39,652 bases of DNA from Parcubacteria group bacterium GW2011_GWA1_47_8 (GCA_000996605.1 LCOP01000001.1:1-39652); one strand, 5' to 3'; shown: positions 8,287 through 17,555, counted from the stretch's first letter. Program-made: numbers and translations. Notes: generated from the letters alone by a model not told the origin.

Positions 8287-9468
8287 ATGAAATTCTCCTT
8301 TCTTCAAAAACAAAAGCAGAACAAATCACTGACACTTTTGATCGATATTGGTTCAGCGAGCGTGGGTGTTGCGCTTACAGAAATCCACGAGGGGAAGCCG
8401 CCACAAATTCATAAATCGGTTCGCGAGACCATCCCGTTCCATGACGTACTGTCTTCTCCGCGCTTTTTAATCGCGATGAATCACGCGCTCATGCGCGCCC
8501 TTGCCCGCGTCCAAGAGGAGACAAAAGAGTTTGGTGCACCAGTGCATATCGTATGTACTCTTGCCTCCCCGTGGTTTATTTTGAAAAGTCGCCACCTTCG
8601 CATCGAGCGCACGGTCGCGTTTGAAATCACTGAACGTACCCTCGCCGAGTTTCTTCTCGAAGATATAGAGAAACTCAAGGAGGAAATTAAAGACATTTTG
8701 CCCGCTCCACAAATAGAGATTATAGAAAAGCACGTCATTCGGGTGAAGTTGAACGGATATGAGGTCAAGAATCCGTACGCACAAAAGACAACCCATGCGG
8801 AGGTAGATGTCGTGACGGGAGTTTCTTCGAAGCGGGTCATCGAGAGTATCAAGCATGTCCTCGGCAGTTTTTTCCAAAACGAAACGATTCGTTTTGGCGC
8901 GTTTCCTGTCGCGGCGTTTAGTGCGATACGCGATGTTTTTCTCCATGAAGAGAGCTTCTTGTTCCTCGATATTACTGGAGAGGCAACCGACGTTTCTCTG
9001 GTGCGGGACAATCTCTTGATGGGAACTGTGTCGTTTCCGTACGGAAAAAACTTTTTTATTCGAAAACTATCCGCGGGGCTCCAAGCGCCGCAAGAAGATG
9101 CCGTATCGACATTTGCAATGTTTCTCTCCGGCACCTTGGATCAAAAGAAGCATGGGCGGGTGAAGGGGATTGTCGAAGCGAGTTCTGCAGAGTGGCTGGC
9201 GTCATTCGAAAATGCCCTCGGAGAACTTTCGAGAGAAGGGGCGCTTCCACATAAAATATTTTTTTCTTCAGATGATGACATCGCCAAAATATTTTCTAGT
9301 TTGATACAAGAGGCAAAATCAACCCTGCTTCGCGGAGAGAAATTTGAAGCACAATGCCTTGATCAATTTATTGTGGCGCGGTTTGTTTCTTTTGATACCG
9401 GGGTGGTACGGGATCCGTTCATTGTCATTGAGGCACTTTTTGCACAGAAGCTTTTTGTGCAAAAGTGA
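8287..9468 (+). CDS. PilM/FtsA-like actin-fold ATPase
   Basis: LTLLIDIGSASVGVALTEI phosphate-1-like motif, ESFLFLDITGEATDVSLVRDN second phosphate motif. Confidence 0.6.
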   Translation: MKFSFLQKQKQNKSLTLLIDIGSASVGVALTEIHEGKPPQIHKSVRETIPFHDVLSSPRFLIAMNHALMRALARVQEETKEFGAPVHIVCTLASPWFILKSRHLRIERTVAFEITERTLAEFLLEDIEKLKEEIKDILPAPQIEIIEKHVIRVKLNGYEVKNPYAQKTTHAEVDVVTGVSSKRVIESIKHVLGSFFQNETIRFGAFPVAAFSAIRDVFLHEESFLFLDITGEATDVSLVRDNLLMGTVSFPYGKNFFIRKLSAGLQAPQEDAVSTFAMFLSGTLDQKKHGRVKGIVEASSAEWLASFENALGELSREGALPHKIFFSSDDDIAKIFSSLIQEAKSTLLRGEKFEAQCLDQFIVARFVSFDTGVVRDPFIVIEALFAQKLFVQK

Positions 9469-9490
9469 TATACTGAATATATTATTTATT

Positions 9491-10852
9491 ATGGATGGCA
9501 TTATACGAAAACCAAAAAATGAAGTCCTCGGACAGGATAATTCCGCTAAGCGTCCGCCGCTTATCCTTGAGTCTTCCTTGAAGCAAGGAACTCCGGTAAA
9601 AGGGCTTGAGCGTATCGAACAGAATCCTTTTTTTGACCGTATCAATATGAAGCCTCGAGGAGAGCCGCAGGCAGTGAAGACTACGTCCCCGAAACAGTCT
9701 CGTTCGTATGGATTATGGTGGGCGCTCGCGGTGACAGTGCTTCTCAGCGCGGGGTTTGCGGTCGCAACGTACTTCTCAAGCGCGACGATAGAGCTTGTGC
9801 CGCTTACCAAGAGTGCCAATCTTGACCATGAATTTACCGCAAGTCTCGTCCCTCTCTCTGGTGACCTCGGGTTTCAATTAGTGAGCCTCACCGAAGAGAC
9901 GTCAAAAGATATTCCCGCAACTGTCTCGAAAGATATCAAGCAGAAGGCTTCCGGTAAAGTCGCTATTTTCAATGCATATAGTACCAAAGAACAACGTTTG
10001 GTAAAAAATACTCGTCTCGAGTCGTCAGACCACAAGATATTTCGTATTGACGAATCAGTTGTTGTCCCGGGGGCAAAGATTGTCGGTGGCAAGGTTGTCA
10101 CGCCCGGGTCAGTCGAGGTGCTCGCGTATGCGGATGCCGCCGGCGAAGAGTATAATATCGGACTTGCAGACTTTACTATCCCCGGGCTCAAAGGTGACCC
10201 ACGGTATACAAAGTTCACCGCGCGGTCAAAGCCGGATTCGCCAATCAAAGGGGGATTTTCAGGTTCTGTAAAGGTCCCTACCGATGAAGCCGTCGCGGGA
10301 GCAGAGAAAGACCTGAGAGAAGAACTTAAAAAAAACGTGGTTGAAAAAGCGCGCGGACAAATTCCCGAGACTGCGGTATTTTTCCCCGGAAGCATGGTGC
10401 TTAAGTTCGAAGAAATTCCGCTCTCTCTTTCTATGTCATCAGGGGATACCGCACACCTCCGTATGCGCGCGATTGCTTCCGTTTTCTTTTTTGATAAAGA
10501 AATTCTTACGAAAAAAATTGCACAAGTGGCACTTCCTGAATTCAAAGACAATATGTTAACACTTTCAAATATTGCAACACTGGTATTTACATTCGGCACT
10601 TCTGTCGATACCGTAGTCCTTACTGATCTAAAAAATATCCGCTTTACCCTTGTGGGAACACCACTCTTTGTCGGGCAGATTGATACCCAGAAGATTGCCA
10701 GCGACCTTGCGGGCAAGGATAAGGCAACCGCAGGAAAGATCATCGCCGCCGATAGTAATGTGAAAAGCGCGAATACCGTCATTCGACCGCTTTGGAAAAC
10801 AACATTTCCTGCCGATCCCACAAAAATTTCAGTAAAGATTGTTGCGGAATGA
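9491..10852 (+). CDS. Single-pass membrane protein, baseplate J-like type as seen in CPR genomes
   Basis: Basic/polar N-terminus, TM YGLWWALAVTVLLSAGFAVATYFSSATIELVP, then a long beta-rich domain including KASGKVAIFNAYSTKEQRLVKNTRLESSDHKIFRIDESVVVPGAKI; ATG at 9491 preferred over the upstream start. Confidence 0.5.
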   Translation: MDGIIRKPKNEVLGQDNSAKRPPLILESSLKQGTPVKGLERIEQNPFFDRINMKPRGEPQAVKTTSPKQSRSYGLWWALAVTVLLSAGFAVATYFSSATIELVPLTKSANLDHEFTASLVPLSGDLGFQLVSLTEETSKDIPATVSKDIKQKASGKVAIFNAYSTKEQRLVKNTRLESSDHKIFRIDESVVVPGAKIVGGKVVTPGSVEVLAYADAAGEEYNIGLADFTIPGLKGDPRYTKFTARSKPDSPIKGGFSGSVKVPTDEAVAGAEKDLREELKKNVVEKARGQIPETAVFFPGSMVLKFEEIPLSLSMSSGDTAHLRMRAIASVFFFDKEILTKKIAQVALPEFKDNMLTLSNIATLVFTFGTSVDTVVLTDLKNIRFTLVGTPLFVGQIDTQKIASDLAGKDKATAGKIIAADSNVKSANTVIRPLWKTTFPADPTKISVKIVAE

Positions 10853-10907
10853 TGCGAATATGGGTGGAGCAAGTATTTTCCAATCCCTAAATTACACCCA
10901 AATGGTA

Positions 10908-11235
10908 TCATACTTTGCTGTTAATTTCTCTGAATAATTTCTGTCTTTCGACAAAGACTTTTTGTGCGGTCTCGAAGTGAGTCATGCGTTTTGTTTCCGC
11001 GAGAAGTGTTTCTTTAGTGATTCCTTTCCGTAAATACTAGACCAGTCCTGCAATAGCAACCCGTGCAAACACCGCCAGAATTGTACCGAAACTTGCCGAG
11101 CGCAGTGTCCACCAACTCATACGTTCCTTCTTTATTGCTTGTGCTTTTAAATCTGACCGTATTCCCGAGTTTGATAAACTCGGCAAGTTGTTCCACACTT
11201 ACCAAATGGTCGTCTTTCATATCTATGGTATTCAC
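10908..11235 (-). pseudogene. Decayed small gene (frameshift plus in-frame TAG)
   Basis: MNTIDMKDDHLVSVEQLAEFIKLGNTVRFKSTSNKEGTYELVDTALGKFRYNSGG... then a different frame RVAIAGLV*YLRKGITKETLLAETKRMTHFETAQKVFVERQKLFREINSKV*. Confidence 0.4.
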
Positions 11236-11426
11236 CGCTTCGGGAGCTCTTTTGGGCTCCTTTTGCGTTGGAATCGTATCTCATTTAGGCGTGATTGTGT
11301 GTTGGAGAAGACAGATTCTTTGAAATTATACGATTTTATGTATAATTATAAGAGTCATCTTAAAAACAGTCTTTTTCTTGAGAAAAAGAAGAAGGTATTT
11401 GAAAAATACCATAAATTAAAAAATAT

Positions 11427-11500
11427 GCAGTCGTAGCTTAGCTGGTTAAAGCACCACCTTGTCACGGTGGGGACCGTGGGTTCAAATCCCATCGACTGCG
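11427..11500 (+). tRNA. tRNA-Asp (GTC)
   Basis: Acceptor gcagtcg/cgactgc, D-arm tagcttagctggttaaagc, anticodon loop ..ttGTCac.., T-arm gtgggttcaaatcccat. Confidence 0.93.
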
Positions 11501-11543
11501 CAATGCAAAACACCCCCGGAAATTCCGGGGGTGTTTTGCATTG
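11501..11543. terminator. Very long perfect hairpin / bidirectional terminator immediately after tRNA-Asp
   Basis: caatgcaaaacacccccggaa (21 nt) - a - ttccgggggtgttttgcattg, perfect inverted repeat. Confidence 0.8.
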
Positions 11544-11619
11544 CATTGAAAAAAATGCGCAAATAGTGTATCGTGTCGGGGTGCTGGAAAAGTTTGAGGT
11601 TAAAGATATTAAGTCGTTA

Positions 11620-11678
11620 TAGCTGTTTTGGTAAGTTTACCGCATCGTCACGCCGTGCTTATTGTAGCTGTTTTGGTA
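11620..11678 (+). repeat. Two copies of a tRNA D-arm-like 14-mer, 45 nt apart
   Basis: tagctgttttggta at 11620-11633 and 11665-11678; resembles tagctcagttggta of the following tRNA-Thr. Confidence 0.5.
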
Positions 11679-11735
11679 GGCTTACCGGGTTACCACGCAG
11701 TTTATACAGAGCGAATATAGGGAAAGATTCACCTC

Positions 11736-11808
11736 GCCGTTGTAGCTCAGTTGGTAGAGCACGTTCTTGGTAAGAACGAGGTCTCCGGTTCAATCCCGGA
11801 CAACGGCT
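11736..11808 (+). tRNA. tRNA-Thr (GGT)
   Basis: gccgttg/caacggc acceptor, tagctcagttggtagagc D-arm, cgttc-ttGGTaa-gaacg anticodon arm, ccggttcaatcccgg T-arm. Confidence 0.93.
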
Positions 11809-11836
11809 CACGCAAGTTTTTTGTAAGATTAATTAT

Positions 11837-11909
11837 GCCACCTTAGCTCAGTTGGTAGAGCATCTCACTCGTAACGAGAAGGTCCGCAGTTCGATTCTGC
11901 GAGGTGGCT
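11837..11909 (+). tRNA. tRNA-Thr (CGT), 3' CCA encoded at 11910-11912
   Basis: gccacct/aggtggc acceptor, D-arm tagctcagttggtagagc, ctCGTaa loop, gcagttcgattctgc T-arm, followed by CCA. Confidence 0.9.
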
Positions 11910-11949
11910 CCAAAAAGAAAAAACACCAGATGATGTTCCTTGCGGATTA

Positions 11950-12432
11950 TTATCTGGCGCTTGATTGAATCTGCGGAATAACTTTGGGCGTGGTTTTTTT
12001 AAAAAGAATATTTTTGAAAATTTTTCTATGCGTAGGGAGAAAATCCACTAGCCCTAGTATTTCTCTCGGGGAGAGGAGCTTTGTTTCAAGGAGAGCATCC
12101 CCGTCTTTGATGAGACCCTTCGAGATTTCAATGAAATCTTCTACAATCGCGCCGTATATATAAAGAAAGTGGTTGCCCTTGTCTATCGGATCTAATAATT
12201 CACGCAGGCAGTTCTCTCCCACCACTTGTGATGTTTCTTCCCATAGTTCGCGTATTGCTGCTACTAGGGGCGATTCACCATGCTTGATATGCCCTGCGGG
12301 GAATTTCCATTTTGGCCGCAAGTGTTTTGTATTCTGCACCACGAGAACCTTGCCTTCTTTGTGATTGTACAAAATTATCAATACCGCGCCAGGGTCATCA
12401 TATGGGTCTCTATTTTTCACCGTTACCTCCAT
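11950..12432 (-). CDS. NUDIX hydrolase
   Basis: Nudix box GHIKHGESPLVAAIRELWEETSQVVGE. Confidence 0.88.
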   Translation of the reverse strand: MEVTVKNRDPYDDPGAVLIILYNHKEGKVLVVQNTKHLRPKWKFPAGHIKHGESPLVAAIRELWEETSQVVGENCLRELLDPIDKGNHFLYIYGAIVEDFIEISKGLIKDGDALLETKLLSPREILGLVDFLPTHRKIFKNILFKKTTPKVIPQIQSSAR

Positions 12433-12536
12433 TTTTTACACATTGAAAGGTCAATTAATGACTAAAAAAAATTATGGCATATTTTGTATAAAAAAGCAAA
12501 TTTCTGCCACTCGGTCGCCTCTGCTATACTGGGGCA

Positions 12537-13424
12537 ATGCAAATGACGAAAGAGGATATCAATAGTAAAATCGCCGAACTTGAAGCGGCAATGGTGACCG
12601 CGGACTTTTGGTCCGACAAAGCGCGCGCGCAGGCGACGATCCGCGAAATCCACGAGCTCAAGGAAAAGCTCGCCGGCGTGGGTAAATATGATCGCGGCAA
12701 TGCCGTCATGACCATTTTCTCGGGGGCGGGGGGGGATGACGCCGAGGACTTTTCCAGTATGCTCCTCCGCATGTATACGAAATTTTTTGAAAAACACGGA
12801 TTCTCGTGGACAACGGTGCATGAAAACAAAAATGACCACGGCGGGTATCGCAACATCACACTCGAGATTCATGGCAAAAGCGTGTATGGCATGCTTAAAA
12901 ACGAATCCGGCGTGCACCGACTCGTACGCATCTCGCCGTTCAGTTCCAAAAAGTTGCGACACACGTCGTTTTCCATGGTGGAAGTTATCCCCGATTTCAA
13001 ATCGCATGGTGATGATATCGGGGTTTCTGATCGCGATATTCGGGTCGAGTTCAGCCGTTCTTCGGGGCCGGGCGGGCAGAATGTGAACAAGCGCGAGACG
13101 GCGGTGCGCGTCGTGCACATACCCACGGGGATTGCCGTGCATGTGGAGACCGAGCGTTCGCAGGAGCAAAATCGTGAGCGCGCGGTGCAAATCCTCAAAG
13201 GCAAGCTCTACAAAAAACGTGAAGAAGAGCGCAAGGCGGCGGAATCAGGAATGTACATTAGTAAAACAACCGACATCGAATGGGGAAATCAAATCCGCTC
13301 CTACGTCGTTCACCCCTACAAGATGGTCAAGGATCACCGCACGGGAGTAGAGACCGGAAACGTGGACGCCGTGCTCGAAGACGGGGAGATTGAGGCGTTC
13401 ATTGAAGCGGAGAGGGAATTGTAG
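12537..13424 (+). CDS. prfB: Peptide chain release factor 2
   Basis: SSGPGGQNVNKRETAVRVVHIPTGI (GGQ) and RLVRISPFSSKKLRHTSF (SPF tripeptide); shortened N-terminus, no internal UGA frameshift. Confidence 0.92.
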   Translation: MQMTKEDINSKIAELEAAMVTADFWSDKARAQATIREIHELKEKLAGVGKYDRGNAVMTIFSGAGGDDAEDFSSMLLRMYTKFFEKHGFSWTTVHENKNDHGGYRNITLEIHGKSVYGMLKNESGVHRLVRISPFSSKKLRHTSFSMVEVIPDFKSHGDDIGVSDRDIRVEFSRSSGPGGQNVNKRETAVRVVHIPTGIAVHVETERSQEQNRERAVQILKGKLYKKREEERKAAESGMYISKTTDIEWGNQIRSYVVHPYKMVKDHRTGVETGNVDAVLEDGEIEAFIEAEREL

Positions 13425-13426
13425 GG

Positions 13427-13469
13427 TAGAAAGTAGAATATGGAATATGGAATATTGAATTTTGAATAG
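13427..13469 (+). repeat. AT-rich interspersed repeat (GAATATGGAATATTGAATTTTGAAT type)
   Basis: tagaaagtagaatatggaatatggaatattgaattttgaatag; related to copies at 2027-2065 and (inverted) 2142-2175. Confidence 0.6.
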
Positions 13470-13507
13470 AAACACACACGGGGGGGGCGCGGCTTCGGAT
13501 AAGGGGA

Positions 13508-14188
13508 ATGATTTACTTCGACAATGTCTCAAAGGTCTATCCCGACGGAACCAGTGCGCTCGACGGGGTGACCTTTTCGGTCGACCAAGGAGAGTTTATT
13601 TCCATCGTGGGACACTCCGGTGCGGGAAAGACGACACTTATCAAACTTCTCTTGGGGGAAGAGCACCCCACGAGTGGGTCGGTTTCTTTTGATTCCGTCG
13701 ATATCCAAAAAGTTCGCGCTAAAGATATGCCCACTCTTCGACGCCGCATCGGTGTTATTTTTCAAAATTTTCGCTTATTGCCGACAAAGACCGCGTATGA
13801 AAATGTGGCGTTTGCCATGGAAGCGGCGGGCAAGACCGACGAAGAAATCGCCTCCGACGTGCCCCACGTGCTCGAGCTCGTCGATCTTTCCAAGAAAATG
13901 TGGAATTTCCCAAGGCAGCTCTCTGGCGGGGAGCTCCAGCGGGTCGCTATTGCGCGCGCAATCGTCAATCATCCGGATCTTATCATCGCCGATGAGCCGA
14001 CGGGGAATCTTGACCCGGTGAACACGTATGAAATCATACAAATCCTCAAAAAGATCAATGACATCGGAACGACCGTTATCTTGACGACACACAACAAAGG
14101 CGTGGTCGAGGCATTGGGAAAACGTGTCATTACCATGGATCACGGCAAGGTGGTCCGTGACGATGCTACGGGGAAGTACGCCTTGTAG
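13508..14188 (+). CDS. ftsE: Cell division ATP-binding protein FtsE
   Basis: ABC ATPase: GHSGAGKTT Walker A, LSGGELQRVAIARAIVNHPDLIIADEPTGNLD; directly followed by ftsX. Confidence 0.93.
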   Translation: MIYFDNVSKVYPDGTSALDGVTFSVDQGEFISIVGHSGAGKTTLIKLLLGEEHPTSGSVSFDSVDIQKVRAKDMPTLRRRIGVIFQNFRLLPTKTAYENVAFAMEAAGKTDEEIASDVPHVLELVDLSKKMWNFPRQLSGGELQRVAIARAIVNHPDLIIADEPTGNLDPVNTYEIIQILKKINDIGTTVILTTHNKGVVEALGKRVITMDHGKVVRDDATGKYAL

Positions 14189-14240
14189 CCATGAGTATAT
14201 AGTCTGCGACGGTGATGTGATAGAATAAATAAAAATCATT

Positions 14241-15170
14241 ATGCTCTGGGTAAACACAAAAAGAATCATTAAAGCGGGGTTCATCAACTTTTGGCGAAAC
14301 GGCAGTGTTTCGCTCTCCGCGGTCTTTGTCATGGTTGTCGCCTTGTTCATGATTGGCTCGACATTTCTCCTAACCGCATTTTTGGGCACCGCCCTCAAGG
14401 ACCTCGAGAATAAAATAGATATTAATATTTATATTGCGGTCGGTACCAAGGAGTCCGAAATCATGGATCTCAAACAGCGCCTCGAGGGTTTGCCCGAGGT
14501 GGAGACTGTTTTGTATGTTACGCGCGAACAAGCACTCGAGAATTTTCGCGAGTTACATAAAGATGATCACCGAATCATTCAGGCGCTCGATGAAGTGGGT
14601 GATAATCCGCTCACTGCAATCCTTAATGTAAAAGCAGAGGAGCCTTCGCAATACGAAGGGATCTCTAATTTTTTACAAGGAAAGAGCGCGCTCGTTTCCG
14701 GAGCATCCTCAATCATTTCTAAGGTGAATTATAATGACAACAAGATTGCTATCGATCGTTTGTCGCGGCTTATCGAAGGGGTAAAAAAGCTCGGGAGCAT
14801 CATTACCGCGCTTCTCATCGGTATTTCGGTGCTCATCACATTCAATACGGTCAGACTCGCTATTTTTATCGCGCGGGATGAGATCAGCGTGATGCGTCTT
14901 GTGGGGGGCGGCAACCACTATATTCGTGGACCGTTCCTTGTCGAGGGGGTCATCTACGGCCTCGTGGCTGGACTACTCACGATGATCCTTTTTTATCCAG
15001 TCACATACTGGCTGAAGAATGTGACGCAGGGGTTCTATGGCGGAATTGATTTACTTCAGTATTTCGTCGCGAACTTCGTAGATATTTTTCTCATTACCGT
15101 ACTTACCGGTATGGTGCTCGGGGCGGTCTCGAGTTACCTAGCCGTCCGCAAGTATTTATCCGTCCATTAA
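14241..15170 (+). CDS. ftsX: Cell division protein FtsX (permease)
   Basis: N-terminal FINFWRNGSVSLSAVFVMVVALFMIGS TM, extracellular domain, C-terminal TMs with IFIARDEISVMRLVGG; follows ftsE. Confidence 0.92.
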   Translation: MLWVNTKRIIKAGFINFWRNGSVSLSAVFVMVVALFMIGSTFLLTAFLGTALKDLENKIDINIYIAVGTKESEIMDLKQRLEGLPEVETVLYVTREQALENFRELHKDDHRIIQALDEVGDNPLTAILNVKAEEPSQYEGISNFLQGKSALVSGASSIISKVNYNDNKIAIDRLSRLIEGVKKLGSIITALLIGISVLITFNTVRLAIFIARDEISVMRLVGGGNHYIRGPFLVEGVIYGLVAGLLTMILFYPVTYWLKNVTQGFYGGIDLLQYFVANFVDIFLITVLTGMVLGAVSSYLAVRKYLSVH

Positions 15171-15198
15171 TCACGAGAGTTATCCGCATATCTTTGCC

Positions 15199-16854
15199 AT
15201 GAAGAAAAAATCGCGAAAATATATTTTTGTTGTAGGGGGGGTTATTTCCGGCGTCGGCAAGGGGATCACCGCATCGTCCATCGGCAAGATTCTGCAGGCG
15301 CACGGGTATTCGGTGACGGCGATAAAGATCGATCCGTACGTGAATGTCGACGCCGGCACCATGAACCCAACCGAGCACGGGGAAGTTTTTGTATTGAATG
15401 ACGGCGACGAGACAGATCAGGACATGGGGAACTATGAGCGCTTTTTGGGTATGTCGCTCTCGCGCGATAACTATATGACCACAGGGCGTGTGTACTTGTC
15501 GGTCATTGAGAAAGAGCGCGCGCTTGCGTACAATGGCCGGTGCGTCCAGGTGGTACCCCATATTCCATACGAGGTAATCGAGCGCATTGAGAGGGCAGGG
15601 GAAAAGGCGAACGCCGAGGTCGTGGTCATCGAAGTCGGCGGCACGGTTGGTGAATATGAGAACATTTTGTTTCTCGAGACCGCGCGCATGATGAAGATAA
15701 AAAATCCCGCCGATGTGCTCTTTGCTATCGTTTCGTACCTGCCGACACCGACGACGGTGGGTGAGATGAAGACCAAGCCGACCCAGCACGCGGTGCGCGC
15801 GCTCAACAGCGCCGCGATTCAACCTGACTTCATCATTGCGCGAAGCAATACTCCCATCGACACCAAACGCAAGGAAAAACTTGCGCTCTTTTGTAATGTG
15901 ACGCCCGAGAGTGTCATTTCCGCGCCCGATGTGGAGAGTGTCTACGATGTGCCTATTAATTTTGAAAAAGATGACCTTGGAGAAAAGATTTTGAAGAAAC
16001 TGGGACTTAAGTCGCACGGCAGGAACGGTCGCTGGCATGAGTGGGAGGGGTTTGTTCGTAAAGTGCATCGCGCCAAAGATACTGTCCGCATCGCCATCGT
16101 CGGCAAATATTTTGATACGGGGGATTTTATGTTTGCGGATTCGTACGTGTCGATCATCGAGGCAATTAAATACTCCGCGTACCATGCGGGCAAGAAGCCC
16201 GAGCTCGTGTGGCTCTCGGCGACGGAGTTTGAGGGGAAAAAATCATCGCTTGCCGAACTGAAAAAATTTGACGGCATTCTTGTGCCCGGTGGGTTCGGCT
16301 CGCGCGGTGTGGAGGGGAAACTCGCCGTCATCCGTTACGCACGTGAGCACAAGATTCCGTACTTCGGTATCTGTTATGGCATGCAACTTGCGGTTATCGA
16401 GTATGCGCGGAACGTACTGGGATTTAAAGACGCAAACTCGCGCGAGATCGACCCCAAGTCAAAACACATCGTCATCGACATCATGGAAGGACAAAAGGAA
16501 AATATCGAAAAAGGAAACCTCGGCGGGAGCATGCGTCTCGGTGCGTATGAGGCAAAACTTAAAAAGGGAACCATTGCACGCGGCGCGTATGGCGTAGACA
16601 CAATCATTGAGCGCCACCGTCACCGCTTTGAGGTTGCCCTTGAGTATGTAGAAGCGCTCGAGGCAAAAGGCCTCGTCTTCTCGGGGTGTTCCCCCGACGG
16701 CACACTCATGGAAATCGCGGAGCTTCCCAAATCCGAACACCCTTTTTTCCTCGGTACTCAATTTCACCCCGAATTCCAAGCACGCCCGCTCGACCCGCAC
16801 AAACTTTTTTCCGCATTTGTAAAGGCGGCGATAGAGCGGAAGAAAAAACGTTGA
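15199..16854 (+). CDS. pyrG: CTP synthase
   Basis: YIFVVGGVISGVGKGITASSIGKIL, DPYVNVDAGTMNPTEHGEVFVLNDGDETDQDMGNYERF, GATase GICYGMQLAVIEYARN. Confidence 0.97.
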   Translation: MKKKSRKYIFVVGGVISGVGKGITASSIGKILQAHGYSVTAIKIDPYVNVDAGTMNPTEHGEVFVLNDGDETDQDMGNYERFLGMSLSRDNYMTTGRVYLSVIEKERALAYNGRCVQVVPHIPYEVIERIERAGEKANAEVVVIEVGGTVGEYENILFLETARMMKIKNPADVLFAIVSYLPTPTTVGEMKTKPTQHAVRALNSAAIQPDFIIARSNTPIDTKRKEKLALFCNVTPESVISAPDVESVYDVPINFEKDDLGEKILKKLGLKSHGRNGRWHEWEGFVRKVHRAKDTVRIAIVGKYFDTGDFMFADSYVSIIEAIKYSAYHAGKKPELVWLSATEFEGKKSSLAELKKFDGILVPGGFGSRGVEGKLAVIRYAREHKIPYFGICYGMQLAVIEYARNVLGFKDANSREIDPKSKHIVIDIMEGQKENIEKGNLGGSMRLGAYEAKLKKGTIARGAYGVDTIIERHRHRFEVALEYVEALEAKGLVFSGCSPDGTLMEIAELPKSEHPFFLGTQFHPEFQARPLDPHKLFSAFVKAAIERKKKR

Positions 16855-16887
16855 CATTTTTTTAATACTGAATTATTGTACGAGAGG

Positions 16888-16917
16888 ATCCGCACAGGAG
16901 CGGATTTTGTTGTTTTG
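16888..16917 (+). terminator. Rho-independent terminator after pyrG
   Basis: atccgc-acagga-gcggat followed by tttgttgtttt. Confidence 0.65.
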
Positions 16918-17027
16918 ATTTTTCAATTTTTTAGCCACAAGAAAGAAGAAGATGAAAACCGGAGCATTGGTAGGGCGTACAAATCAAGGAGATAGGATAG
17001 ATCCTCAGTGGTTCATTTCCATGGTCA

Positions 17028-17306
17028 ATGGAAGTTCCAGACTGGATGAAGACCGGAGTCCACCATCGGAGAACATCTAAAGCCCCACTGCACTCGTCGG
17101 GAAGAGCTCACCCCGTTTATTTTTACGGGATTGAGGATGGTCATGGTAAAACTCACTCTATGAAAAGCTCGTTTGATCTTCCTGCGGTATTCTGTGTCGA
17201 GAAGGACTCTCACAAGGATCGGACGTACAAAATCGTAGACGGCACGCCCAAGACAGACCTTCACGACGAGGATGACTACGAGATTATTCCTAATTTTGAA
17301 GACTGA
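17028..17306 (+). CDS. Small hypothetical protein (doubtful)
   Basis: 92 aa ORF with acidic C-terminus ...DGTPKTDLHDEDDYEIIPNFED; precedes a terminator-like hairpin at ~17349. Confidence 0.3.
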   Translation: MEVPDWMKTGVHHRRTSKAPLHSSGRAHPVYFYGIEDGHGKTHSMKSSFDLPAVFCVEKDSHKDRTYKIVDGTPKTDLHDEDDYEIIPNFED

Positions 17307-17348
17307 GTTCCTGACTCAAAAAACTAAAAAGTATTGAAAGAAATTATG

Positions 17349-17393
17349 AACGACTCGCCGGCAAGTATTCGCCCGCGGGTCGTTTTTCTTTTT
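17349..17393 (+). terminator. Rho-independent terminator
   Basis: aacgactcgccgg...cccgcgggtcgtt hairpin followed by tttctttttg. Confidence 0.6.
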
Positions 17394-17484
17394 GGGTAGC
17401 AGTTTCGATTTTCTTGAAAATACCGCCCATTTTTGCTACTATCCGTAAGTGTTCGAAGGCTACCATAGTCTTTGGAGCATACCT

Positions 17485-17555
17485 TGCGAGATCATCTAGC
17501 GGTAGGATGCAGCTCTCTGAAAGCTGTCACCTTGGTTCGAATCCAAGTCTCGCAG
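17485..17555 (+). tRNA. tRNA-Gln (CTG)
   Basis: tgcgaga/tctcgca acceptor, atctagcggtaggat D-arm, agct-ctCTGaa-agct anticodon arm, ttggttcgaatccaa T-arm. Confidence 0.88.

Noticed and set aside
9874-10911. 345-aa antisense ORF opposite the baseplate-J-like gene
   Set aside because: Shadow ORF with Ser/Thr-rich repetitive composition; the sense gene is preferred.
15103-16185. 360-aa antisense ORF opposite ftsX/pyrG
   Set aside because: Low-plausibility composition, fully overlaps well-supported pyrG.
17485-17555. Integration into tRNA-Gln creating a direct repeat (att)
   Set aside because: No copy of the tRNA 3' end (ggttcgaatccaagtctcgca) found at the right side of the window by eye; the border remains open.
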